Below are positions 44,601-52,057 of a stretch of DNA of 64,000 nucleotides, piece by piece. The notes under the pieces were generated by a model, which was not told the DNA's origin, did not search any database, and saw nothing but the letters and a program-made list of their open reading frames with translations. The translations under genes were made by a program, and so were the position numbers. Origin of the DNA: RUG14515 sp045117995 (lineage in GTDB: Bacteria; Bacillota_I; Bacilli_A; RFN20; CAG-826); assembly GCA_045117995.1 (NCBI GenBank), contig JBGUOH010000009.1, positions 248,001 through 312,000 on the forward strand, written 5' to 3'. Each line of letters starts with the position of its first letter. The stretch's first letter is position 1.

Positions 44601-44685
44601 ACCAATATTCGAGGATACTTCCCCAAGTGTAGCCAGCTACTACTTCCTTATCTAAGAAAGATTCTAAGATAGGTAAATTAAACAT
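41659..44685 (-). CDS. Membrane-anchored, domain-permuted GH3 glycosidase
   Basis: A 1008-residue protein. TM helices at about 28-54 and 100-121 with a basic loop between them place the rest outside the cell. Domain order is reversed relative to standard GH3: alpha/beta sandwich first (VVTIQEEGTVLLKN at 156-169, GKVNPSGHLVDTWP near 395-408), Fn3-like domain (FGHGLSYTTFDKS near 471-483 to about 585), a linker (about 590-690), then the TIM barrel (YDGPSAAF, FGGRNFEYYSEDPLISG, KHFFCNDQE) with nucleophile Asp923 in VVVTDYAGSD. Such permuted GH3 enzymes are known from rumen bacteria such as Ruminococcus and Butyrivibrio. Start at 44685 has AAAGGAG upstream; the frame from 44739 is rejected. Confidence 0.88.
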   Translation of the reverse strand: MFNLPILESFLDKEVVAGYTWGSILEYWWVGLIVIILAAVVLVGTFVLLKLVFGKMKFKDNDEQQFIDYLNGTKEGKKEMFKTMPGGPVKNAARWHRLKVWLIPVVCVAAILVAPVASFLPTAAFANLMFTLRGSHVDIYDTETSRQAAAEAEKNVVTIQEEGTVLLKNKDNALPLNVEENKKVNIFGSCAYGLFFNNGGSGAFQTDGRVQNFPRTAVKLEEALKDEGFEINENLFNLVKNYYNGKKVSVAQSDYKIFCGINTFGYPEIVPSGNGAKLDPVDYELPVSAYNTAFDALGGKTALEDAKEFSDTAIYAITRHGTESADMKYNELKLYAAEEAAIEMLEQNFNKVIILLNVPTVIESKFLDDDAISAALYIGHPGLTGTKAIAEIISGKVNPSGHLVDTWPYSVKSAPSYQCFGNDTTLRYTSGAANRAYFTNYIEGIYVGYRYYVTAAKEGYIDYDEQVQYSFGHGLSYTTFDKSIVEYKVNEKEQKVEVTVEVKNTGDVAGKDVIQLYTHAPYNKGGIEKSYYSLTTFQKTNLIEPKESKNYKLEFSFRDIASWSTEKGYYVLEKGDYEFSVRENVWDLAQTEVKNRENTKTMNLKEDVEFKTSYQTGKEYANIFQDVEFGGGTEKNEYLSRKDFADSWQNKADIPLASNPDKNHFPGGASNSTGSTSFTFTDNQIDEEVKPQDVEGQLTLRDLKDAAWDDPRWEDLLSQLSYSDMEKLIEYGGFQTAAVTKIGKTQTVDYDGPSAAFHSGTGHPSEVIVGCSWSTDVARVMGESIGREGAARGLTGWYAPGINTHRSPFGGRNFEYYSEDPLISGLMAGHTAQGMSKYGVYAYAKHFFCNDQEYQRGGVFVWATEQALREIYARGFEIYVDLGGIGIMSAYNCIGSWWCGGSEAALTTMLREEWGFHGVVVTDYAGSDYMATSIGLRAGNDMWLTPSQLSNNLKPSRVRSACPHDGAILERRAAKNILYACAHSNNVWTEEDYAAVGIPEIKKAADGH

Positions 44686-44766
44686 AGTAAAAAGCTCCTT
44701 TCTCTTGAAACTATGTAATGTAAATACAGCAAAAAACAATTGGTTATTGTTAAAAACTATATTTAA

Positions 44767-44808
44767 CGCATGCGCTTATAATATAACAAGCATATCGAGC
44801 GCCTGCAA
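44767..44808 (-). promoter_or_regulatory. Promoter and palindrome upstream of the permuted GH3 gene
   Basis: On the minus strand TTGCAG (44808-44803), a 17-bp spacer and TATATT (44785-44780). The palindrome CGCATGCG (44767-44774) lies at the predicted start point, a typical operator position. The 5' UTR would be about 90 nt. Confidence 0.6.
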
Positions 44809-44844
44809 ATAAATAGTTAGTAAACATCTAGAAAAAATGTAAAC

Positions 44845-44870
44845 AAAAAAGCCTGCACGTCTGCAGACTT
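44845..44870 (-). terminator. Terminator after htpG
   Basis: On the minus strand AAGTCTGCA, GACG loop, TGCAGGCTT (one G-U pair) followed by six T residues. Confidence 0.87.
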
Positions 44871-44895
44871 CTTCGTGTGGAGGAGAAACATTCCA

Positions 44896-46812
44896 CTATT
44901 TCATTGCTTTAACAAATAGTTCGTTGATTTTATCAACAAAGGCTTTCTTATCGACAATTTCCCTGCCTTCAAGGAGCATTGCTTCTTCATAGAGAACACT
45001 TGCGTAATTCTTCACAGTTTCATCATCATTTTGAATCTTAGAGAAGGCTTCAAATAATGGATGGTTTGGATTAATTTCCAAAATCTTTTCCGCTTTAACG
45101 GTATCTTCCGCACCCGGTTGTTCATTTAAGGTTTTTTCCATTTCAAGGGATAAGCCATCTTTCGTGGACACACATACAGGAGCGTCTACCAACTTAGAAG
45201 AAACAATAACATCGTTAACTTTACCGTTTAACGCTTCCTTAAGAGTGTCTAATAATCTCTTATTGTCCGCGGTCACACTATCAATCTTTTCTTGTTCTTC
45301 TTTACTAACTTCAGAAGCGGATTCATCACTAATGGATTTGAATTCAACCTTATCGTAATCATGTAACATCATGATGCAGAATTCATCGATTTTTTGATCT
45401 AATAAGAGCACGTCTACGTTATTTTTACGATATTTCTCTAATTGAGGTAATAACTTAATCGCATCTAAGTTTTCACCAGAAACGAAGTAGATGTACTTTT
45501 GATCTTTACCCATCTTCTCTTTATAATCCGAAAGAGAGATGTATTTATCTTCGTTATTCAATGAGTGGAACACCAAGGTGTCTTGTAAGAGTTCTTTCTT
45601 CGCACCATAAGTGCTATAGATGCCGTATTTAACTAATTCGCCAAAGCTCTTCCAAAAGTTAACGTATTTATCGAAATCAGTTTTCTTAATATCTTTTAAT
45701 TTATCGATAATTTTCTTTTCCACGTTTTCACTAATCTTTTGCATGATTGGTGATTGTTGGAGCATTTCTCTAGAGATATTAAGTGAGAAGTCACCAGAGT
45801 CCACTAAACCTTTAACAAATTTAAGGTAATCTGGAATTAATTCTTGGCATTTATCTTTGATAAAGATACCTTTGCTATAAAGTTGTAAGCCTCTTTCATA
45901 GGAATCACTATAGAGATTATATGGAATATGGCTTGGGATGAATAATAAGGCATCATAGGTGATCTTGCCGTCCACTCTCACGAATAAGGATGTTAATGGA
46001 TTTTCATAATCACCAAATTTGTTCTTATAGAATTCGTTTAAATCTTCATCAGTGACTTCATTCTTATTTTTCTTCCAAAGAGGAATCATGGAGTTAAGGG
46101 TTTCTAAGACTTCCTTATCTTCATATTTACCTTCAACAGGCTTACCATCTTTGTCTAAAACTTGTTCATGTTTAGTAACCATCATCTTAATTGGGTAACG
46201 GATATAGTCACTATATTTCTTCACCAAGTTTTTAATACGGTATTCTTCTAAGAAGCCATCATAGTCCACCTCTTTAGTGGATTTCTTTAAGGTTAAGGTA
46301 ATTTCTGTACCTGTATCTTCTTTATCGCATTCTTCAATGGTGTAAGATTCTTGACCATCACTAGTGAATAAGTAACCTTGACCGTTATATGTCTTAGTTT
46401 TCACTTGGACGGAAGAGGCCACCATGAAGGCACTATAGAAACCGACACCAAATTGACCAATGATATTGAGATCTTGTTTTTCTTTGGCTTCTTTTAACTT
46501 AGAGGCGAAGTCCTTAGAACCACTTTTAGCGATGGTACCAAGGTTGTTCACCAAATCTTCTTTATTCATACCAATGCCATTATCGGTAATGGTGATTGTT
46601 CTCTTTTTCTTATCCGCTTTAACGTTGATTTCAAAATCTTTAAGAGGGATTTCACCTTTACTTGTTAAAGCTTGGAAACGATATTTATCAATCGCATCAG
46701 AAGCATTACTAATAAGCTCTCTTAAAAAGATTTCATTATTGCTATAAATGGAGTTAATCATTAAATTGAGTAACTCTTTTGATTCAGTCTGAAATTGTTT
46801 TGTTTCTTTCAT
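44896..46812 (-). CDS. htpG: Chaperone HtpG (Hsp90)
   Basis: A 638-residue Hsp90. The N-terminal GHKL ATPase is complete: SNASDAIDKYRFQ, TITDNGIGMNKEDL, IGQFGVGFYSAFMVA and GTEITLTLK. The middle domain includes SLNISREMLQQSPI, and the C-terminal dimerisation domain ends the protein. Acts on late folding of client proteins. A strong terminator separates it from hsp20 upstream, so it should have its own promoter; a perfect 16-bp palindrome lies 12 nt before the ATG. AGAGGA serves as SD. Confidence 0.96.
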   Translation of the reverse strand: MKETKQFQTESKELLNLMINSIYSNNEIFLRELISNASDAIDKYRFQALTSKGEIPLKDFEINVKADKKKRTITITDNGIGMNKEDLVNNLGTIAKSGSKDFASKLKEAKEKQDLNIIGQFGVGFYSAFMVASSVQVKTKTYNGQGYLFTSDGQESYTIEECDKEDTGTEITLTLKKSTKEVDYDGFLEEYRIKNLVKKYSDYIRYPIKMMVTKHEQVLDKDGKPVEGKYEDKEVLETLNSMIPLWKKNKNEVTDEDLNEFYKNKFGDYENPLTSLFVRVDGKITYDALLFIPSHIPYNLYSDSYERGLQLYSKGIFIKDKCQELIPDYLKFVKGLVDSGDFSLNISREMLQQSPIMQKISENVEKKIIDKLKDIKKTDFDKYVNFWKSFGELVKYGIYSTYGAKKELLQDTLVFHSLNNEDKYISLSDYKEKMGKDQKYIYFVSGENLDAIKLLPQLEKYRKNNVDVLLLDQKIDEFCIMMLHDYDKVEFKSISDESASEVSKEEQEKIDSVTADNKRLLDTLKEALNGKVNDVIVSSKLVDAPVCVSTKDGLSLEMEKTLNEQPGAEDTVKAEKILEINPNHPLFEAFSKIQNDDETVKNYASVLYEEAMLLEGREIVDKKAFVDKINELFVKAMK

Positions 46813-46824
46813 ATCTATATCCTC

Positions 46825-46840
46825 TTGTCATTAATGACAA
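46825..46840. promoter_or_regulatory. htpG: 16-bp perfect palindrome upstream of htpG
   Basis: TTGTCATTAATGACAA is fully self-complementary and lies 12-28 nt before the htpG start codon. It is not CIRCE nor a CtsR-type direct repeat. It looks like an operator for an unidentified regulator. Confidence 0.6.
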
Positions 46841-46871
46841 TTTAAGCGTATTTAGTTTAACACCTTTCTTT

Positions 46872-46900
46872 AAAAAATCACGGAGTTTTCACCCCGTGAT
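46872..46900 (-). terminator. Terminator after hsp20
   Basis: On the minus strand ATCACGG / CCGTGAT around a 15-nt partly pairing interior, followed by six T residues. A second small AAAAGC/GCTTTT hairpin precedes it at about 46907-46922. Confidence 0.85.
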
Positions 46901-46951
46901 ATAAAAGCCCAAAGCTTTTTACGAAAGGAGTCTATTCTTATTGATTAGGAA

Positions 46952-47353
46952 TTAAGCGATTTGCACTAAGTGTTCCTTTTCAATCTCTTTTTCGCTGCGT
47001 TTTTTGATGTTAACTGTTAAGACACCGTTTTCAAGTTTCGCGGATACATCTTCAAGTTTCACTGTATCGCCAACGTAGTATGAACGGGAAAATTCACCAT
47101 AGCTTCTTTCTCTATAGATGTAGTCTTCGTCATTTTCTTCTTCCTTATTTAAGGTAGCAGTGATTTTAAGATAACCGTTTTCAAGAGTGATTCTTGTGTC
47201 TTCTTTCTTCACTTCAGGAAGTTCGATGAACATTTGATAATCATTCTTGTTTTCTTTGATGTCAGTTTTCATCATGTGTGCTGCGGAACAGTTGTTTGCT
47301 CTAAGGAAAAATCTGTCGAAAAATGGATCGTAAGTAGTAATATAGTTTCTCAT
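46952..47353 (-). CDS. Small heat shock protein (Hsp20/alpha-crystallin)
   Basis: A 133-residue ATP-independent holdase. The alpha-crystallin domain runs from about residue 35 (YQMFIELPEVKKEDTRITLENGYLKITA) through YGEFSRSYYVGDTVKLEDVSAKLENGVLTVNIKK; the A-x-LENGVLTV signature is intact. AAGGAGG lies 8 nt before the ATG. Expression should be heat-inducible: the consensus promoter upstream is covered by two CIRCE operators for HrcA. Confidence 0.95.
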   Translation of the reverse strand: MRNYITTYDPFFDRFFLRANNCSAAHMMKTDIKENKNDYQMFIELPEVKKEDTRITLENGYLKITATLNKEEENDEDYIYRERSYGEFSRSYYVGDTVKLEDVSAKLENGVLTVNIKKRSEKEIEKEHLVQIA

Positions 47354-47378
47354 AATTCGTACCTCCTTATATTACCTT

Positions 47379-47405
47379 TTAGCACTCTTCCTCTTGGACT
47401 GCTAA
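47379..47405. promoter_or_regulatory. CIRCE element 1 (HrcA operator, one mismatch)
   Basis: TTAGCACTC, 9-nt spacer, GACTGCTAA; the consensus right arm is GAGTGCTAA. It lies at or just after the predicted hsp20 transcription start. Confidence 0.85.
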
Positions 47406-47412
47406 CACCTAC

Positions 47413-47440
47413 ATTATAACCGAAATTAGCACTCTGTCAA
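47413..47440 (-). promoter_or_regulatory. hsp20 promoter
   Basis: Perfect TTGACA (47440-47435) and TATAAT (47418-47413) separated by 16 bp, flanked by the two CIRCE elements. Confidence 0.93.
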
Positions 47441-47452
47441 TAGGAGTGCCAA
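47426..47452. promoter_or_regulatory. CIRCE element 2 (HrcA operator)
   Basis: TTAGCACTC, 9-nt spacer, GAGTGCCAA; one mismatch in the right arm. It overlaps the -35 box of hsp20. Confidence 0.93.
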
Positions 47453-47473
47453 ATATTTTTTAAATTATTTTTA

Positions 47474-47493
47474 TTAAATAACTAGTTATTTAA
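47474..47493. other. 20-bp AT-rich perfect palindrome at the 3' end of the RluA-type gene
   Basis: TTAAATAACTAGTTATTTAA spans the TAG stop at 47482-47484. It can form an AU-rich hairpin at the mRNA 3' end, the only candidate end structure for the addB-addA unit. On the minus strand no T run follows. Confidence 0.5.
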
Positions 47494-48177
47494 GTTTTTT
47501 AAAATTTCTTGTAATTCTGGGGGTAATTCCGCGGAAAATACCTGATTTTTTAGGTAAGAAAATGGTCCTTTTATATCCCCAAATATGAGTTTATAGGAGT
47601 GTAAAAACTGATTTTCAAAGCCAAATTCTTTCTTAAAATAGTTGTTCACTTTATAGTCGCCATACTTAACATCACCTATGACGTGATGACGGATGTATGA
47701 CATATGCGCACGAATTTGATGTGTGCGGCCTGTGACTAGTTGGACATCTAATAATGTATAGCCATTATATTTTTCTTTAACAAAGTATTTAGTGACTGCG
47801 TTTTTCGCACCACTTTTAAGAGGGGCCACGACCATCTTCTTACGTTCATAGCTTTTTCTTAAAGGCGCGTCAACGACACCATCTTCAGAAATGTCGCCCG
47901 CCACTAAAGTTAAATAATGTTTCTCCACGATTGAGTGGTCATTAATGATATTAGCCAATTCAGTCGCGCTTCTATTATCTTTTGCGAACACGATTAAACC
48001 AGATGTATCTTTATCTAATCTATTGATTAACATTGCTTGTTTATTTAAATATTCAGAAAGCAAAACATCTAAAGAGACATTATCTTTATTGCCATCGAAC
48101 TGTGATAAAAGACCACGTGGTTTATTAATAATCACGAGCGATTGATCTTCATAGACAATTAGGTCTTTAACGTTCAT
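47482..48177 (-). CDS. RluA family pseudouridine synthase without S4 domain
   Basis: A 231-residue catalytic-domain-only pseudouridine synthase: PRGLLSQFDGN, catalytic Asp in LINRLDKDTSGLIVFAKD, and TGRTHQIRAHMSYIRHHVIGDVKYG. Its ATG overlaps the addA stop by 4 nt (ATGA), making it the third gene of the addB-addA unit. It differs from the longer S4-containing synthase at 26954-27886. RNA target unknown. Confidence 0.88.
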   Translation of the reverse strand: MNVKDLIVYEDQSLVIINKPRGLLSQFDGNKDNVSLDVLLSEYLNKQAMLINRLDKDTSGLIVFAKDNRSATELANIINDHSIVEKHYLTLVAGDISEDGVVDAPLRKSYERKKMVVAPLKSGAKNAVTKYFVKEKYNGYTLLDVQLVTGRTHQIRAHMSYIRHHVIGDVKYGDYKVNNYFKKEFGFENQFLHSYKLIFGDIKGPFSYLKNQVFSAELPPELQEILKNLNN

Positions 48178-51100
48178 TCTGCTTCTACCTCTTTGATACG
48201 ATTTTCACTTAATGAGAGCAAATATAAGTGCACGTGTTCCTTATTTATATTAAATAGGGATTGGACATTTCTTTGATAGACGTGTAGTTGTCTTTCATAA
48301 GTTTCATCGTCTATTGAACGGCTCTTATAGTCCACAATATAACATTCGTTGTCTTTGAAATAGAGTAAATCGATGAATCCTGTGGTTTGCAAGAGTTCAT
48401 CATAATAACCATATTCTTTATAGACTTTAGCGGTCTTCAAATCATCAAAGACTTGGTTACTTAAAACATTATCAATGAGCTTTCTATCCTTTTCATCTTT
48501 GATGAATGAGGTATCTTTACTCACAAAGTCCACGAGTTCCATTAATCTATGGAGATAAATACCACGAGTTAACACTAGATCTGGGATTGTTTCTTCCACT
48601 GCTTCATCATAATGACGTTGTTTGCTCGCTCTTTCTTTAATGATTTCTGGGAAAGTAATAATGGAATCATCAACATTGAGCTGACCAATTTGACCCACGA
48701 CTTCTTCCGCATCGTGTTCATCGATATCTGATTCAAATGTATTAATATCAAACACTAACGTTTTATCTTGATAATCTTTATTCTCATAAGATTCATAGAT
48801 GAAACGTTTTTGACAGTCGAAGCCTCTGACAAATACTGGTAATAATTCATCAAATAGGCCATATGGGATATTATCATCGGTTAATTTCTTCTTTTCTTTA
48901 GCTTTTGTGGAGGCGAAGAAGTATTCATAGTCGCCTTCACAAATAGCGCCTACGAATTCATTAATGGTCGCATTCAAATCAACAGGGCCATTCGCATCTT
49001 CATTAATATATTCTTCTAACTCTTCAATGTTTTTGATTTCTTTCTTATAACGGTAATAAGCATAGAAGGTCGCATCCATCAACGGATCTCTAGTCATATT
49101 CACAAATCTTAAATAGAAGTCTCTAAAGAGAGGTTTAAACAAGTTATAGATTTGCTCTTCTAAAATACTATTAAGTTTATCTGTGTAATAACGATTAAAT
49201 AACTTGCTATATAAATCAGCGTCCATATCCTCTTTAGACATTAAATCAATATTCTTAATCACCTTAATCGTGGTTAAGTAGTTTTGATAAAGAACTGGAT
49301 CAACTTGTTTATCTTTAATCTTCTTAGCGATATATTCTTCATCAATCTTCTTATAGTGAGGTAAATAAGAGAGCATACCATAAAGAGTTTCTTTCTTACG
49401 GTTGTCACCACTTGGTTTGTCCCCAACGATATAAACAATGTTCTCCGCGCGAGTTAAAGCAACATAGAATAAACGGACATGTTCATCCACTTCTGGATCT
49501 TTATCACTATTCTTTAATAACATTGATGGAAGTGTATCGATAAGAACATCTTTGATGTTACCGTCATCATCTAAGTCTTCAGTATCATAATTATAATAAG
49601 GAAGGATGATGCCGTATTTTTCATCAAATGTATAATCTGGCTTATCCGCATTATTACCTTGTGTAATTTGGTTATAGCTAACTGGTAAATAGACAATCTT
49701 ACCTTCTAAGCCTTTGGAAGCATGGATGGTCATCATATCAACAGCGTTATCCACTTTTATCGTGGTGTCACTATTTAAATCTAATGAGTAATCAGTGATA
49801 TCTTTTAAGAACTTCACGAAGTCCTCTAAAGTATCACCCATCTTTTCTTGAGCGGCTAGGATAGCGCCTAATGATTCAATCTTACTGACATTATCATCAA
49901 CATCCCCTACTAGGCAGAGTTTATCAACAATGCCAAAGTAATTAATCATGTTGATGAAGAATTCATAAGCACTGACGTCCTTGTTATCAGCGATAAACTC
50001 ATGCACGTCCTGCATAATTTGGTCTTCATCAAGTTTATCAAGGTCATGATCTTTTAAGATTTCATAAAGAGTTTGATCGTCATATTGATAAATATATGAA
50101 CGGGCAACTGACGCGAATAAGAACGCCTTGTCGCTACCCTCTAATGGGTGGATTTCATTAACAATCAATTCCACGAGAGATTGTAACAACAAAATCGCGT
50201 TAATCTCTTTGAGATTAGTTTTATATTTATTGTTTAAAGGCACACCGGCTTCTTTAAAGATTTCTTGATACTTTTCAAAGCCAGTACCTTTTCTCATGAT
50301 GATGACAAAGTCACCATAAGAAGCATCCACTAGTTCACCACCATCTTTGGTGCGCTTATAGATTTTGAAATGGTTCTTAACTTTATTCTTAATATCAGTG
50401 GCAATTGCTCTAGCTTCCCACTCTTTAGAATCATAGGAATCATCATCTTCACCAGAGACTGACACAATACGAGAAACGCCAAAATCAGCATATGGAAGTT
50501 TACTATATGGACCATGCTCATCATCGTATTCTAATCCCTCATTAGCGAAGGCATAATCAACACCACCATGACTGAGTGTCATATAGAACTTAAAGATATG
50601 GTTAATTTCATTAAGCAACTTTTTACCAGAACGATAGTTCTTGTGCATCAAGATGACTTCATGACCGTCACCACTGCTATATTCTTTTTGCCTATTAGTA
50701 AATAGTTCGACTTTAGAATTTCTAAAAGCATAGATAGCTTGTTTAGCGTCACCGACACAGAATAGATGTGCGCTTGTGCCATCTTCTTTTGGTAACAACA
50801 AACTATTAATAATGGCTTCTTGGAAGTCATTAGTGTCTTGATATTCATCCACCATGATGAACTTAAATTGTTTACGAATCTTAGTGGCTTCGCTTTCATA
50901 TTTTGGATTGGTTAAAAGAGAGACCGCCATTAAAAGGATGTCATTAAATTCAAACGAGTTAGTGGTTCTCTTATAATCATCTAAGCGTTTATTAAGTTCT
51001 CTAACAATTTCTAATATCAAAGCGATATCTTTTTTGAAATATTTGAGTTTAGCGATTTCACTATTAACGTCTTGAACATTCATTACGACATCTAATTTCT

Positions 51101-52055
51101 TAGATAAGGTTTTAAGAACATCAAAGACCGCTTTATCTTTTTCATCCCCTGTTGGATTCTTCTTGTTCGTGCTGAACTTAAATGATTTATCCGCGGCAAT
51201 TTCACGAATGCTATTAACAAACGCTTGTCCTTCTAAATGTAAAGCGGCTTTTAATTTTTGATAGTAGTCTTGGTTAACTGAACAAACGAAGTTACAAAGA
51301 TTGATATCAATATTAAAGACTTTCTTATCGTTAAATAAGTTAGCAATTAATTCTGGATTACCACTGTCTAGGACAGCGTGATTTCGTTCCACAAAGTAAG
51401 CTTCTTTAATAACATCAACGATGATGTTCTTACTTGAGGTAACTAAGTCATTAATAACCTTGTTAAAGTATTTTTCACTTAAGAACTTATTATCATAGTC
51501 GTTAATAAATTCTTCTTTCTTTTCCAAAGGAAGCTTATCTAATTGTTTACATAAATCAGAGATAACTTTCTTAGTGTTTCGATCAGTATCAATATTAAAT
51601 TTAGCGAGTGTTCTCACTAATCTTTCATATTTATTTTCATCGTTATAGTATTCATCAAATATTTCATCGAGATAAACACTTTTCTTCGCGGAGATAACAT
51701 CACTATTAACTAGGTTAACGTTAGAGGAGATACCTAATGCATCAGCGTACATGCACACTAAGAATCTCGCAAAGGAGTCAAATGTTTGAATATGCGCAGA
51801 GGCGACTTGTTCAGCGATTTCATCACGTCCATTATCTTTAAAAGTAGCAATGATTCTATCGCGCATTTCATGAGCGGCATTATCAGTAAATGTTAAAACG
51901 AGTAATTCGCTTGGTTTGACTTGACCGTTATCGATAATATCAAAAACCTTTTGTGACAAAGTTCTAGTCTTACCACTACCAGCGCCCGCAGCCACCAAAA
52001 CATCTTTCGTTATAGGAGCGTTAATCGCGGAGAGTTGTTCTTTATTAAAACCCAT
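48174..52055 (-). CDS. addA: ATP-dependent helicase/nuclease subunit A
   Basis: A 1293-residue UvrD-like 3'-5' helicase with a C-terminal RecB-type nuclease, the larger subunit of the AddAB (RexAB) double-strand-break end-resection enzyme. Walker A AAGAGSGKTRTL (about residue 22-33), motif Ia ELLVLTFTDNAAHEMRDR, motif II MVDEYQDTNDFQ, motif IV HKNYRSGKKLL, motif V MTIHASKGLEGKIVYLP, motif VI LFYVALTRAENIVYIVGD, and nuclease motif CYIVDYKSRSIDD near the C terminus. It begins 2 nt after addB, with AAAGGAG upstream in addB. Confidence 0.95.
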   Translation of the reverse strand: MGFNKEQLSAINAPITKDVLVAAGAGSGKTRTLSQKVFDIIDNGQVKPSELLVLTFTDNAAHEMRDRIIATFKDNGRDEIAEQVASAHIQTFDSFARFLVCMYADALGISSNVNLVNSDVISAKKSVYLDEIFDEYYNDENKYERLVRTLAKFNIDTDRNTKKVISDLCKQLDKLPLEKKEEFINDYDNKFLSEKYFNKVINDLVTSSKNIIVDVIKEAYFVERNHAVLDSGNPELIANLFNDKKVFNIDINLCNFVCSVNQDYYQKLKAALHLEGQAFVNSIREIAADKSFKFSTNKKNPTGDEKDKAVFDVLKTLSKKLDVVMNVQDVNSEIAKLKYFKKDIALILEIVRELNKRLDDYKRTTNSFEFNDILLMAVSLLTNPKYESEATKIRKQFKFIMVDEYQDTNDFQEAIINSLLLPKEDGTSAHLFCVGDAKQAIYAFRNSKVELFTNRQKEYSSGDGHEVILMHKNYRSGKKLLNEINHIFKFYMTLSHGGVDYAFANEGLEYDDEHGPYSKLPYADFGVSRIVSVSGEDDDSYDSKEWEARAIATDIKNKVKNHFKIYKRTKDGGELVDASYGDFVIIMRKGTGFEKYQEIFKEAGVPLNNKYKTNLKEINAILLLQSLVELIVNEIHPLEGSDKAFLFASVARSYIYQYDDQTLYEILKDHDLDKLDEDQIMQDVHEFIADNKDVSAYEFFINMINYFGIVDKLCLVGDVDDNVSKIESLGAILAAQEKMGDTLEDFVKFLKDITDYSLDLNSDTTIKVDNAVDMMTIHASKGLEGKIVYLPVSYNQITQGNNADKPDYTFDEKYGIILPYYNYDTEDLDDDGNIKDVLIDTLPSMLLKNSDKDPEVDEHVRLFYVALTRAENIVYIVGDKPSGDNRKKETLYGMLSYLPHYKKIDEEYIAKKIKDKQVDPVLYQNYLTTIKVIKNIDLMSKEDMDADLYSKLFNRYYTDKLNSILEEQIYNLFKPLFRDFYLRFVNMTRDPLMDATFYAYYRYKKEIKNIEELEEYINEDANGPVDLNATINEFVGAICEGDYEYFFASTKAKEKKKLTDDNIPYGLFDELLPVFVRGFDCQKRFIYESYENKDYQDKTLVFDINTFESDIDEHDAEEVVGQIGQLNVDDSIITFPEIIKERASKQRHYDEAVEETIPDLVLTRGIYLHRLMELVDFVSKDTSFIKDEKDRKLIDNVLSNQVFDDLKTAKVYKEYGYYDELLQTTGFIDLLYFKDNECYIVDYKSRSIDDETYERQLHVYQRNVQSLFNINKEHVHLYLLSLSENRIKEVEAE

Positions 52056-52057
52056 GA

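Noticed and set aside
44767..44790. CcpA cre site before the permuted GH3 gene
   Set aside because: The palindrome CGCATGCG lacks the TGNAANCG...NNCA pattern of cre sites.
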